Assembly: GCF_023100805.1 (NCBI RefSeq)
Contig: NZ_CP095855.1
Location: forward strand, 8,101,001 to 8,165,000
From: Chitinophaga filiformis
Lineage (GTDB): Bacteria; Bacteroidota; Bacteroidia; Chitinophagales; Chitinophagaceae
Length of the DNA: 64,000 nucleotides
Direction of reading: 5' to 3'
Shown one piece after another: positions 56,273 through 64,000 of this stretch. Below the pieces are notes generated by a model. It did not search any database. It saw only the letters and a list, made by a program, of their open reading frames with translations, and was not told the origin of the DNA. The position numbers and the translations under genes are program-made. How positions within the stretch are numbered: position 1 is the first letter of the stretch; each line of letters starts with the position of its first letter.

Positions 56273-56301
56273 GCAAATCTATGTCATAGAAATGTAACAA
56301 A
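56254..56301 (-). promoter_or_regulatory. hmuT promoter with the shared ATTACTCCGCC word
   Basis: On the minus strand: TTTG (56301-56298) as -33, TAGATTTG (56281-56274) as -7, 16 nt apart, then ATTACTCCGCC (56264-56254) starting 8 nt after TTTGC. GTTACAT (56298-56292) is also shared with the receptor promoter. CTATG-A-CATAG overlaps the -7 box. Confidence 0.55.
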
Positions 56302-56457
56302 CTAATCGGATCGGGAAATTTTTATGACAATCTTTACGCAAAAGGAAATATTTACGTCTTTCAATATTTCATGGGGGAAGTTCAGGATGGGGTTAAACTA
56401 AATGCTTTCTGCTATTGTTAAATATACATTACCTATCACCGGAAAAACTTTAAACCC

Positions 56458-56709
56458 ATGGATTGGGATGAAATACTGAATCCACTATCGCCATACTATC
56501 AGAGTGCGATGCAGGAACAACAGCAACTTGTGAATCTGCAGGATGGACTTATATCAGCCGCCAGAGAACTGATGTCATCCGTTTACCCGCAGATCTATCA
56601 CCTTGAATCGGCCGGATACACAGAACTTGAAAACACCATTATTTCGGAATGTGTGAAACTGTCGTGTAAACTGAACGATATTATACTGAAGTACCAGATA
56701 GAAAAATAG
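56458..56709 (+). CDS. Small hypothetical protein
   Basis: 83 residues, MDWDEILNPLSPYYQSAMQEQ at the start. Mostly helical and acidic, with no signal peptide or membrane segment (SAARELMSSVYPQIYHLESAGYTELENTIISECVKLSCKLNDII). Two cysteines near the C-terminus. Not recognised as a known family. The frame has normal codon use for the window, and its stop lies 11 nt from the stop of the convergent DUF4249 gene. Upstream, 56302-56457 may hold its promoter. Confidence 0.6.
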   Translation: MDWDEILNPLSPYYQSAMQEQQQLVNLQDGLISAARELMSSVYPQIYHLESAGYTELENTIISECVKLSCKLNDIILKYQIEK

Positions 56710-56720
56710 CCACTGTACTA

Positions 56721-57590
56721 TTACTGTACTGAGAATGAAAGCCTTCTGGCATTCACCCCGCCTAAGATGCCATATCCGTTCTTCACATTGGAATAGACGT
56801 TCACGGGATCTGTTGTGAAATCCAGTCGATCCTCCAATCGTTGCGAATATGTTCCATCGAGGTATTTATAGGCTCCTCTGGTCAAACCGCTAACTTCCAC
56901 TATCATGTGAGAAGCTGTTATTTCTTTGCTTGTCTGTAACACAAAGAGGACATCTTTTCCATTGATACGCTCGTCGGTCAGCAATACTTCACTGTAATAC
57001 GCATTACCGATGATGTCAATGAAGTTATTGTTGAACGAGGGGTCCAGCCGGAACTTTACGGTGTCCTGCTTCAACGGTACGATCTGTCCATTTACCGTAT
57101 CTGCATTATATACGCGGATCCTGTAATAATTCTTTTCTGCGATATTATCTTTCAAAGAGAACTTTATCCTGTTGGAAGTCCTCTGTGCGGATGCATCTCT
57201 GACGTTTGCCGCTGCAGGTGTGCTATCTGTAGCTTCTACACTGGCCAGACCGGTATAACTTACGCTCACCGTATACTGTTTCCCGGCCCCGGCTACCCCT
57301 TGCGATACATAATATCCTTTTCCGTTGATCATCCGCCACTCCGGCGCAGGCAGGGTTATTCCGTCTTCCCGTAAGACTACATTTGCCCCCGGCAGCTCAG
57401 GGAAGCGCAGGTTGCCATACTCTTTCACCGGCTTGCTTTTGGTAACGCGTATATAAATGAAGCTGTCTGGTTGTATCAGGCTGTTCAGGACCACCTTGTC
57501 CCCGTCGTAGGGAATGGGCATCCGTGATTCTTTCTCACAGGCTGTCGTCACAATAAGCAGCAACATTGCATAAAAAGAAAATCGACGCAT
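56721..57590 (-). CDS. DUF4249 lipoprotein
   Basis: 289 residues, lipobox VTTAC. DUF4249 pattern: KVVLNSLIQPDSFIYIRVTKSKPV, LPGANVVLREDG, YTVSVSYTGLASVEATDSTPAAANV and YYRIRVYNAD. Proteins of this group follow STN-type TonB receptors in Bacteroidetes and are thought to be their surface partners, in place of SusD. It starts 9 nt after the receptor gene, so they are co-translated. The substrate is unknown. Confidence 0.88.
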   Translation of the reverse strand: MRRFSFYAMLLLIVTTACEKESRMPIPYDGDKVVLNSLIQPDSFIYIRVTKSKPVKEYGNLRFPELPGANVVLREDGITLPAPEWRMINGKGYYVSQGVAGAGKQYTVSVSYTGLASVEATDSTPAAANVRDASAQRTSNRIKFSLKDNIAEKNYYRIRVYNADTVNGQIVPLKQDTVKFRLDPSFNNNFIDIIGNAYYSEVLLTDERINGKDVLFVLQTSKEITASHMIVEVSGLTRGAYKYLDGTYSQRLEDRLDFTTDPVNVYSNVKNGYGILGGVNARRLSFSVQ

Positions 57591-57599
57591 ACGTTTCGT

Positions 57600-60245
57600 T
57601 TAAAATTTAATTGCATAGGTCACGCTGGGCAGGATAGGCAAAATGCTGACCTCTGCCAGGTAACGTTCCTGTTTCTCCGTATCGGTGACCATATAGTAAG
57701 AATATGGATTCCGTTGATTATAAGCATTGTACAGGCTGAATGTCCAGCTCTTTGTCCACAGTTTTTTCTTTTTACTGTATGTGGCGCTGATATCCAGCCG
57801 GTGCATGGATGAAGTACGATATTTATTCCTGTCGCCGATATGATCGATGATGGGATCTTTCCCCGGCGGATCAAAAGGAGAGGCATCTCCTATTCCTTCA
57901 AAGCTTGCCGTTGGCAGAGTCAATGGTAAGCCGGTCGTAAACTCCCAGGTGGCAGACAATTCCCAGCGTTTGCCAAGGCGTTGTGTCAGCACTGCTTCAA
58001 TATCATGCCGGCGGTCATATTTATATGGGAAAGGCTTACCTCCGTTCACAGTCGGAAATGTTCTGTTTGACCAGGCCAATGTGTAACCGATCCATCCGCG
58101 TGTGGTGCCTTTTTTCTTTTCCAGCATGATCTCACCTCCATAACTGCGCCCTTTACCAATAGCCACCAGTTCATCCCAATGCGTGCCTGCACCACTGAAC
58201 GGGGATACCGGTTCGTTATATTCAATCACATGGTCCATCGTTTTATAATATAACTCCAGGGACATGGTATACATGCGATGCCTGCTGCTTTTGGCTATTC
58301 CCACAGAGCCCTGCCGGGAGAACATCGGCTGCACCTTCCCTGTAGACGGCACCCATAGATCAGTAGGCGAGTTGATGGTACTGTTGGTCAAAAGATGCAG
58401 ATACTGGGTCATATGCGTATATGAGGCTTTAACAACCCACTTGTGCGGCAACAGGTACCGCGCGCCCAATCTCGGCTGTACAGAATGATAAAAACGACCG
58501 TCTACCAGGAAGCTGGAAGCATGTACACCCGCATTGATCCAGAGGGACTGTGATGCTTTCCATTCATCTTCTGCATATAACAGTATCTCCTGTCCTGTGG
58601 AAGCACCATCGTTGTAAGTGGTATCCAGTGCCGGCTGTCCGCCGCCTGCGTCTTCAAATAATGATACCCCCGGATTAAAGATGTGCGTGATAGCACCTGC
58701 GCCAAACTTGATCGTATGATTGGGTTTTGGCCTGTATTCAAAATCCGCCCTTCCAACGATATCCGTTATGCTGGAATAATATTTCCCGTATGCAATACTT
58801 GTATCTGCTGTATTTAACGGATTATAATCATAATTATATTCAGTAGAAAAATGGTATTGTGAATAAGTGCTTGTGATATTGGCAAACAGCTTCGGACTGA
58901 ATACATGGTTCCAGCGCAGGGTGCCGGTGTAGTTACCCCAAACGAACCTGGAACGGCTATCAGCATAATAAGTAGATGTTCCGGCCGTATCTCCTTTCCG
59001 GCCTTCCCGGTATGTTACCTTCAGCATGTCCTGCCCTACATAGCCACTCAGGTACAAACGATCCTTTTCGGAAAAAATGTGGTTCACTTTCAGATTAGCA
59101 TCATAAAAATACACGTATGCCTTGTTATCCGGTTCTTCAGCCTCACCGTTCAGCTTCAGGTCATTCAGCAGCGCATCAAGATGTGAGCGACGGCCAGACA
59201 CCACAAACGAAGTCTTTCCTTTTTTTATAGGACCTTCTACCATGGCCTTCGCAGCAATCAGCCCGATAGCAGCCTCTCCATGATACTGCTGCATATCGCC
59301 GTCTTTCAACGCAATATCTACAACAGACGATAAACGGCCGCCGTAACGGGCAGGAAATGCACCTTTATAGAAGTCTGCACTCTTAACAATATCAGGATTG
59401 AACACGGAGAATATCCCGAATAAATGTGAGACACTGAAGATCGGTGTACCATCCAGCAGCACAAGGTTCTGATCCGGGCTACCGCCTCTTACATTCAGTC
59501 CGCCGCCACCTTCCAAACCACCCGACACACCGGGCAATGCCCCGATCGCCCGCATCATATCCGCCTCGCCCAGCAGGCGTGGCATCGCTTTCATGTCTGC
59601 CTGCGACATGTTTAATTTACTCAGGGGCGCCTGTTCCTGTTGTTGCCGGAGCGTATCTGTCAGTATCACCACTTCGGGCAGGCTGTTTTGGGATTGGAGC
59701 GGTACGATCACGGGGTCTGTCTGGGATTTTCTTACCGGTAACCTGCCCGGTTTATAACCGATGTAGGAGACTAGTAAACTAATCGTATCCCGGGGTAATG
59801 TGAGACTGAAAAAGCCAAACTGGTTGGTGGTGGTCCCAACACGTTGTACAGGGGAGTAAACGGTTGCACCGATCAGCTTTTCGCCGGTGGTATAATCCTG
59901 CACATATCCACTGATCGTCTGTGTGGGATGCTTTTTAAAGGTCAGTACGATCTGATCGCCGATACGGGCGAAATGGATATCGAAGGGCTCAAAAATATCT
60001 TCCAGCGCTTTTTTCAGGGGCCTGTTATGTATGTTCACTGTTACCAGCGGAGACAGGTCAACAACATTTTTGCTGTAAGAGAAATGGATGCCATATTGCT
60101 TCTCGAGGATAATACATATGGTTTCAAGCGGCTGGTCCTTCACTGCCACACTGACCCTGGTACGCCAATCCCACCCGGAGGATGCAAGTACAGGAATACA
60201 GATCAGCAATGTTCCCAATAACATCCTACCAAACAGCGACATCAT
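57600..60245 (-). CDS. STN-type TonB-dependent receptor (non-SusC)
   Basis: 881 residues. Signal (to about residue 22), STN domain (about 30-105: VSVAVKDQPLETICIILEKQYGIHFSYSKN), carboxypeptidase-like domain (about 110-190: ISGYVQDYTTGEKLIGATVYSP), plug (about 220-330: GEADMMRAIGALPGVSGGLEGGGGLNVRGGSPDQNLVLLDG) and a barrel. The barrel end is TYAIKF. Unlike SusC, it pairs with DUF4249. The STN domain would signal to the FecR gene 20 nt upstream. It probably imports a peptide-like or siderophore-like ligand; that is inference. Confidence 0.92.
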   Translation of the reverse strand: MMSLFGRMLLGTLLICIPVLASSGWDWRTRVSVAVKDQPLETICIILEKQYGIHFSYSKNVVDLSPLVTVNIHNRPLKKALEDIFEPFDIHFARIGDQIVLTFKKHPTQTISGYVQDYTTGEKLIGATVYSPVQRVGTTTNQFGFFSLTLPRDTISLLVSYIGYKPGRLPVRKSQTDPVIVPLQSQNSLPEVVILTDTLRQQQEQAPLSKLNMSQADMKAMPRLLGEADMMRAIGALPGVSGGLEGGGGLNVRGGSPDQNLVLLDGTPIFSVSHLFGIFSVFNPDIVKSADFYKGAFPARYGGRLSSVVDIALKDGDMQQYHGEAAIGLIAAKAMVEGPIKKGKTSFVVSGRRSHLDALLNDLKLNGEAEEPDNKAYVYFYDANLKVNHIFSEKDRLYLSGYVGQDMLKVTYREGRKGDTAGTSTYYADSRSRFVWGNYTGTLRWNHVFSPKLFANITSTYSQYHFSTEYNYDYNPLNTADTSIAYGKYYSSITDIVGRADFEYRPKPNHTIKFGAGAITHIFNPGVSLFEDAGGGQPALDTTYNDGASTGQEILLYAEDEWKASQSLWINAGVHASSFLVDGRFYHSVQPRLGARYLLPHKWVVKASYTHMTQYLHLLTNSTINSPTDLWVPSTGKVQPMFSRQGSVGIAKSSRHRMYTMSLELYYKTMDHVIEYNEPVSPFSGAGTHWDELVAIGKGRSYGGEIMLEKKKGTTRGWIGYTLAWSNRTFPTVNGGKPFPYKYDRRHDIEAVLTQRLGKRWELSATWEFTTGLPLTLPTASFEGIGDASPFDPPGKDPIIDHIGDRNKYRTSSMHRLDISATYSKKKKLWTKSWTFSLYNAYNQRNPYSYYMVTDTEKQERYLAEVSILPILPSVTYAIKF

Positions 60246-60265
60246 TCTTCTTAAGGTTGTAAAAA

Positions 60266-61216
60266 TTATTCTTCATGCTTCTTTAATATTACGACGGTGT
60301 CTTTTTTCTCTATCTCTGCATTGGTCATAAACGCAATAGACGCCAGTACATTCTCTGCCGTTTCTCCCGTAAAAGTAGCTGTTACAGGCAATTGCAGCAA
60401 GGCGGCATCTGCGGTAACATGCATATGATAGATCATTTCAATGGTCTGCAATACTTCGGACAAGGGAACATCGGAAAATACCAGCTGCCTGGCGGAGGCA
60501 TCTGCCACATGTGCGGCGATCCTAAAAGGCACCTCTTCTCCCTGCTGTTCCAGCAGCATACCGGCAGATAGTACCACGCTGTCCTTACTGTTCCTGTCTG
60601 TTACCATGATCTGCCCGGTATCCACATGTATACGCAATGCACCTCTTTTACCCGCTGCCACATCTACCATAAAACGGGTACCTAATACTTTGATCGTTCT
60701 CTCCCCGAGTTTTATTATAAACGGGTGAGCGGCATCCGGCGTTACATTAAATATGGCTTTTCCTTCCAGCGACACTTCCCGCTGCCTGCGGCCAAACCCT
60801 GCCTGTACCAGGAGCTGTGCCTTATCTTCCAGCTGAACGGTAGTCCCATCTGTCAGCTGCGCCACCACCGGCCCTGTAAACCGTTGGGTACGGCCACTGC
60901 GGGTGGTCAGCCATAACAGGCCCGTTCCGGCGGCGAACAATATCACAGCGGCTGCCATCCACCATTTACGCCATTTGACCGTCCTTCCCCCCATCCTGGC
61001 GTTCAGGGATTGCCAGGCACGTTCCGTATCAGCAGGCGTCACTACGATATGGGGCTGGTCCTGCAGCAACTTTTCAAGTGCTGAGAGCAGCCCGGGGTGC
61101 TCAGGATCACTTCTTAACCAGTCGTCCACCCACTGGCGTTCAGCCTTATCAGCCTCACCCAGCAAATATTTACATAGCAAGGCGTATAACGCCTCATCAG
61201 CATACAGTTTAGTCAT
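60266..61216 (-). CDS. FecR-family anti-sigma factor
   Basis: 316 residues from ATG at 61216 (MTKLYADEALYALLCKYLLGEADKAERQWVDDWL). One membrane helix near 80-100 (WWMAAAVILFAAGTGLLWL), FecR domain in the middle (VSLEGKAIFNVTPDAAHPFIIKLGERTIKVLGTRFMV) and a C-terminal DUF4974 domain (LVFSDVPLSEVLQTIEMIYHMHV). It should control the ECF sigma encoded at 61868. The two genes are normally close; here 651 nt with a repeat array lie between them. It is 20 nt before the receptor gene. Confidence 0.92.
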   Translation of the reverse strand: MTKLYADEALYALLCKYLLGEADKAERQWVDDWLRSDPEHPGLLSALEKLLQDQPHIVVTPADTERAWQSLNARMGGRTVKWRKWWMAAAVILFAAGTGLLWLTTRSGRTQRFTGPVVAQLTDGTTVQLEDKAQLLVQAGFGRRQREVSLEGKAIFNVTPDAAHPFIIKLGERTIKVLGTRFMVDVAAGKRGALRIHVDTGQIMVTDRNSKDSVVLSAGMLLEQQGEEVPFRIAAHVADASARQLVFSDVPLSEVLQTIEMIYHMHVTADAALLQLPVTATFTGETAENVLASIAFMTNAEIEKKDTVVILKKHEE

Positions 61217-61507
61217 CGAACAGTTTGTAGTATTTAAAACAGATGAAAGCAGGCAAAAGCACAATGAGGCTTTCTCATGTTAACAGACGCAGGTTGTAGC
61301 AGGTTTCCCCTATCGGAGATGCAAATATTCGTAAAAATTATAAAAGATAATCACATTAACAACAGCGCAGAAGCAATTGACGGCATCTGCCAATTCCGGG
61401 GACAACATATCTATCCCTGTTCCGGAGCCCACCACGAGGCATAACAGGTCTATTATAACGGGATCATTTGCCAGGACCAGCTCCATCCCCCGGGCAAACA
61501 ACAAACC

Positions 61508-61860
61508 GGCAAACAACAACCGGCCAACAATAAACCGGGAAACATAACGCCAATGGACTCCGTCAGGAGTCCCCGTGTTTGTAGCGCGGGGTGTCAACCC
61601 CGGGCCAAAAACAACCGGCAAACAACAAACCGGCCAACAATAAACCGGGAAACATAACGCCAATGGACTCCGTCAGGAGTCCCCGTGTTTGTAGCGCGGG
61701 GTGTTAACCCCGGGCCAAAAACAACCGGGCCAAAACAACCGGCACCCCCCCCCGGGCCAACAACAACAAACCCGGACAAACAACAACAACCGGCCAACAA
61801 CAACCCGGACAAACAACCCCGGGCAAACAACAAACCGGCCCCCGAAGGGGCAAACATACC
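61508..61860 (+). repeat. Tandem array C (two 110-bp copies) with A/C-rich tail
   Basis: Two copies, about 61508-61617 and 61618-61727, each with GACTCC-GTCA-GGAGTC, then CGTGTTTGTAGCGCGGGGT and CGGGGT-GTCA(or GTTA)-ACCCCG. Flanks are rich in AACAAC and CCGG words. From 61721 to 61860 the unit breaks down into low-complexity CCGG/CAACAA sequence with a run of nine C (61745-61753). Open frames here are artefacts. The array fills most of the gap between sigma and anti-sigma genes; the rest (61217-61507) shows nothing clear. Confidence 0.88.
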
Positions 61861-61867
61861 TGACCGG

Positions 61868-62377
61868 TCATAACAACAACACGTGCAGGTACTCTTTCAG
61901 CTCTTTATGCATGATTTTCAAGGCCTTCCCCATTTGATTCTCCACCGTCTTCACAGAAATGTTCATCACCTCCGCTATTTCGGCATATTTTAATTGTTGC
62001 TGCCGGCTGAGTATAAATACTTCACGGCAACGCTCGGGCAGCACTTCCAGCGCCTGCTGATACATCCGCTCCAACTCCCAGGCGGGAGATTGTGCCTGCC
62101 CGTCGGCGGCCCGCAGACCGCCTGCCACCTGCTCTTTTTCCTGCCTTACTGTTTCCTTCCGCCAGTTACTGATAGCCGTATTCCGGATGGCGGCAAACAG
62201 GTAAGACTTCATAGCGCCCGCAACATCAATGGTTTCGCGTTTCTCCCACAGTCGCAGGAACACCTGCTGCACTACCTCTTCCGCCTCATGGACGTCGCCG
62301 GTGTAATGCACCGCAAATGCCAGGCATGCGGCATGATGTTCTCTAAAGGTATTTTCAAATGTACGACGGTCCAGCAT
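61868..62377 (-). CDS. ECF RNA polymerase sigma factor
   Basis: 169 residues. Region 2: FREHHAACLAFAVHYTGDVHEAEEVVQQVFLRLWEKRE. Region 4: LEVLPERCREVFILSRQQQLKYAEIAEVMNISVKTVENQMGKALKIM. The group is the FecI-like one of Bacteroidetes. It should activate the FecR/receptor/DUF4249 genes downstream. Its stop lies 8 nt from the end of the low-complexity repeat tail, so the array reaches almost into the gene. The start is 130 nt from the divergent pyrD. Confidence 0.93.
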   Translation of the reverse strand: MLDRRTFENTFREHHAACLAFAVHYTGDVHEAEEVVQQVFLRLWEKRETIDVAGAMKSYLFAAIRNTAISNWRKETVRQEKEQVAGGLRAADGQAQSPAWELERMYQQALEVLPERCREVFILSRQQQLKYAEIAEVMNISVKTVENQMGKALKIMHKELKEYLHVLLL

Positions 62378-62491
62378 TGGTATTTAAGCCCTGTAAAGAT
62401 ATAATATATACCGGGTTTTGTTGTGTTATATGCTGACTATCACCATTTCCGGGTATTCAGGTTCGAAGGAATGACTATTGTTGAACTTATT

Positions 62492-62499
62492 TATCTTTG
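62492..62499 (+). promoter_or_regulatory. -7 promoter box of pyrD
   Basis: TATCTTTG fits TAnnTTTG exactly and ends 7 nt before the pyrD ATG (62507). Transcription starting about 7 nt after the box would give a transcript with almost no leader. Confidence 0.6.
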
Positions 62500-62506
62500 T
62501 GCCCGC

Positions 62507-63529
62507 ATGTATAATCTTATCAAAAAAATACTCTTCCGCTTTCCGCCGGAAGGCATTCACCACCAGGTAATGAAAGGCCTGCAGGTAATGCACAATATCC
62601 CCCTGGGGAAAAATGTCGTACGTTCTTTCTGCCAGCCTAAACGCAAAGGCCTCGAAAGACAATTATGGGGACTGACCTTTAAAAATCCCGTAGGACTGGC
62701 AGCAGGTTTCGATAAAGACGCCCGCTATACTGACGAACTGGCCAGCCTCGGATTCGGCTTCGTGGAGATCGGCACCGTTACACCGGTAGCACAACCCGGT
62801 AATGATCAGCCCCGCCTTTTCCGTCTTCCTGCCGACCAGGCACTTATCAACCGGATGGGCTTCAACAACGGAGGTGCTATCGCCGCTGCCAAACGCCTGC
62901 AGAAACGGAAATCAGATATTATCATCGGTGGTAATATCGGCAAGAACAAGATCACTCCGAATGAACAGGCCATCAACGATTATGAGAAATGTTTCCATGC
63001 CCTGTTCGATGTGGTGGATTATTTCGTTGTGAATGTCAGCTCTCCCAATACGCCTAATCTCCGTGCGTTACAGGAGAAAGAGCCCTTAAAGCAGCTCCTG
63101 CATCACTTGCAGATGCTGAATGCCCAGAAGCCGAAACAAAAACCTATTCTGCTGAAAATAGCGCCAGACCTGACCAGCAGTCAGCTGGACGATATTATCG
63201 AGATCGTACAGGAAACCAAACTGGCGGGTATTGTTGCTACCAATACAACTATCGACAGGGATAACTTACAGACGCCGGCAGAAGAAGTAGCCGCTATCGG
63301 CTCCGGGGGGCTGAGCGGCCTGCCGGTAAAGCAAAAGGCCACAGAAGTGATCCGCTACATCCACAAGCACACTAATGGCGCTGTGCCTATCATTGCCGTA
63401 GGAGGCATCTTCACCGCTGCAGATGCACAGGAAAAACTGGATGCCGGGGCCTCGCTGGTGCAGGTGTATACAGGATTTGTGTATGAAGGGCCAACAATTG
63501 TAAAGAAGATCTGCGAAGGATTAAAATAA
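62507..63529 (+). CDS. pyrD: Quinone-dependent dihydroorotate dehydrogenase (class 2)
   Basis: 340 residues from ATG at 62507 ([25 protein letters not shown], the membrane-associated N-terminal helix of class 2). The FMN barrel shows [40 protein letters not shown] with the catalytic serine, and [32 protein letters not shown]. It oxidises dihydroorotate to orotate in pyrimidine synthesis and passes electrons to quinone at the inner membrane. A single gene with its own promoter box and a long terminator hairpin. Confidence 0.95.
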   Translation: MYNLIKKILFRFPPEGIHHQVMKGLQVMHNIPLGKNVVRSFCQPKRKGLERQLWGLTFKNPVGLAAGFDKDARYTDELASLGFGFVEIGTVTPVAQPGNDQPRLFRLPADQALINRMGFNNGGAIAAAKRLQKRKSDIIIGGNIGKNKITPNEQAINDYEKCFHALFDVVDYFVVNVSSPNTPNLRALQEKEPLKQLLHHLQMLNAQKPKQKPILLKIAPDLTSSQLDDIIEIVQETKLAGIVATNTTIDRDNLQTPAEEVAAIGSGGLSGLPVKQKATEVIRYIHKHTNGAVPIIAVGGIFTAADAQEKLDAGASLVQVYTGFVYEGPTIVKKICEGLK

Positions 63530-63542
63530 TATATACTGAAAC

Positions 63543-63590
63543 ACAACAGGCGTCATATGTGCACAGCTGTGTACATATGGCGCCTGTTGT
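63543..63590 (+). terminator. 22-bp hairpin after pyrD
   Basis: Arms 63543-63564 and 63569-63590 pair over 22 positions including two G-T pairs, with loop AGCT. It starts 13 nt after the pyrD stop. A T-run follows after a further 14 nt (63604-63611). Confidence 0.8.
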
Positions 63591-63603
63591 ATTAAGAAAG
63601 GAG

Positions 63604-63675
63604 TTTTTTTTATTTGGTTACCTGCTGGTCGTTTAAGCGATTCGCAGTGTCAATTTTTACTTTTGAGCTTTCTTC
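63604..63675. repeat. Conserved intergenic element, copy B
   Basis: Matches copy A (11174-11265) in three ordered blocks: ATTTGGTTACCTG, TTTAAGCGATTC and TTTTTACTTTTGAG. It lies between pyrD (+) and the GH127 gene (-), which converge, and directly after a long hairpin, as in copy A. On the minus strand it is open for 28 codons in frame with the GH127 gene after its stop. Confidence 0.6.
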
Positions 63676-63696
63676 AATGGCTTTTTTTCCGATGGA

Positions 63697-64000
63697 TTAC
63701 CTGGCCAGTATTTCCACGTCCACTATTTTCTCAGGGAACCATACATTCATTTCTCCTTCTCCCCTGTTTGCCCATGCATAATATGGGATCAGTGTTACCT
63801 GCTTAGGTACGGTGCTCACCTGCTGTTGCTGTTCATTTACATTGATACTTTTGCCTTCCCCTTTGAGCACCACGACGCCGTTCAGCATGTCTTTCCTTAC
63901 TTCAGGCGCGAATACTTCCGGTAATAACAGATTGCTGGTACGGCCGTCATTATCTTTCCACTCTGCACAATACATCAATGGTCCGCGCTGAACTGCGATC
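63697..64000 (-). CDS. GH127-family glycosidase (beta-L-arabinofuranosidase type), C-terminal part
   Basis: Only the last 100 or so codons are visible; the N-terminal and catalytic domains lie outside the right edge. The reading frame is open to the window end and reads AVQRGPLMYCAEWKDN, the conserved C-terminal sandwich motif of the GH127/DUF1680 family. LIPYYAWANRGEGEMNVWFP follows near the end, also typical. Enzymes of the family cut beta-L-arabinofuranosides from plant glycoproteins and pectin side chains. An internal TTG-ATG start near 63978 would give only a fragment and is not the real start. Confidence 0.87.
   Translation of the reverse strand, partial: IAVQRGPLMYCAEWKDNDGRTSNLLLPEVFAPEVRKDMLNGVVVLKGEGKSINVNEQQQQVSTVPKQVTLIPYYAWANRGEGEMNVWFPEKIVDVEILAR

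Noticed and set aside
61685-61937. Pro/Asn/Gln-rich open frames on the plus strand
   Set aside because: They come from the CCGG/CAACAA low-complexity tail of array C and run into the sigma gene in antisense.
62459-62470. GGTTCGAAGG, as in a tRNA T-loop
   Set aside because: No acceptor stem, anticodon arm or CCA end could be placed around it.
63697-63978. A complete 93-residue gene at the right edge
   Set aside because: The frame stays open to the window end and the residues just before the supposed start (AVQRGPL) are conserved in GH127, so this is the tail of a longer gene.

Overview
The window looks like chromosomal DNA of a Bacteroidota bacterium, most likely Chitinophagaceae (Chitinophaga-like). 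The signs are a SusC/SusD pair, two ECF sigma/FecR anti-sigma/STN-TonB-receptor cascades, DUF4249, HmuY lipoproteins, type II glutamine synthetase, almost no Shine-Dalgarno sequences, and promoters of the TAnnTTTG type. I saw no tRNA, rRNA, CRISPR, phage gene or transposase.

Layout. 1-6141: an ECF sigma factor, its FecR anti-sigma, an STN-type SusC receptor and the start of its SusD partner. 6281-13206: ferritin, a KdgF-like cupin, a TlpA-type thiol-disulfide protein, a sugar-porter MFS transporter, a secreted alpha/beta hydrolase, an AraC regulator and an aldo/keto reductase. 13451-17852: two secreted glycosidases (GH95, GH39). 18121-25202: YCII protein, AraC regulator, a tandem repeat array, a small membrane protein, an ABC exporter, NDH-2, and xseA/xseB. 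25416-31212: an HME-RND metal efflux operon (outer-membrane factor, adaptor, a PII-like DUF190 protein, pump). 31311-38044: a CsgG-like protein, a 1502-residue CheB-CheR-PAS histidine kinase, heme oxygenase and a CheY-like regulator. 38308-41300: S41 protease and type II glutamine synthetase. 41394-55954: a large heme-uptake locus on the minus strand. 56458-62377: a second sigma/FecR/TonB-receptor/DUF4249 cascade with a repeat array lying between the sigma and anti-sigma genes. 62507-64000: pyrD and the C-terminus of a GH127 glycosidase.

How the genes work together. The heme locus has two transcription blocks. hmuT-hmuU-hmuV-hmuS is tightly packed (1-nt overlap, 4-nt overlap, 3-nt gap) and should bring heme across the inner membrane and handle it in the cytoplasm. 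The second block encodes two TonB receptors, four HmuY-like lipoproteins and two related surface lipoproteins for capture outside the cell. The two promoters share an 11-bp word (ATTACTCCGCC) 7-8 nt after the -7 box. The hmuT leader is about 310 nt long and carries a second, inverted copy of this word that could close a long-range helix. This is my best candidate for an undescribed regulatory RNA or operator.

Other structure that genes do not explain: three tandem arrays with different periods (130, 89 and 110 bp) that share a GTGTTTGTAGC core next to a stem-loop whose stem bases change in a compensating way; a perfect 50-bp palindrome; and a conserved intergenic element found twice, each time between convergent genes and next to a very long hairpin.
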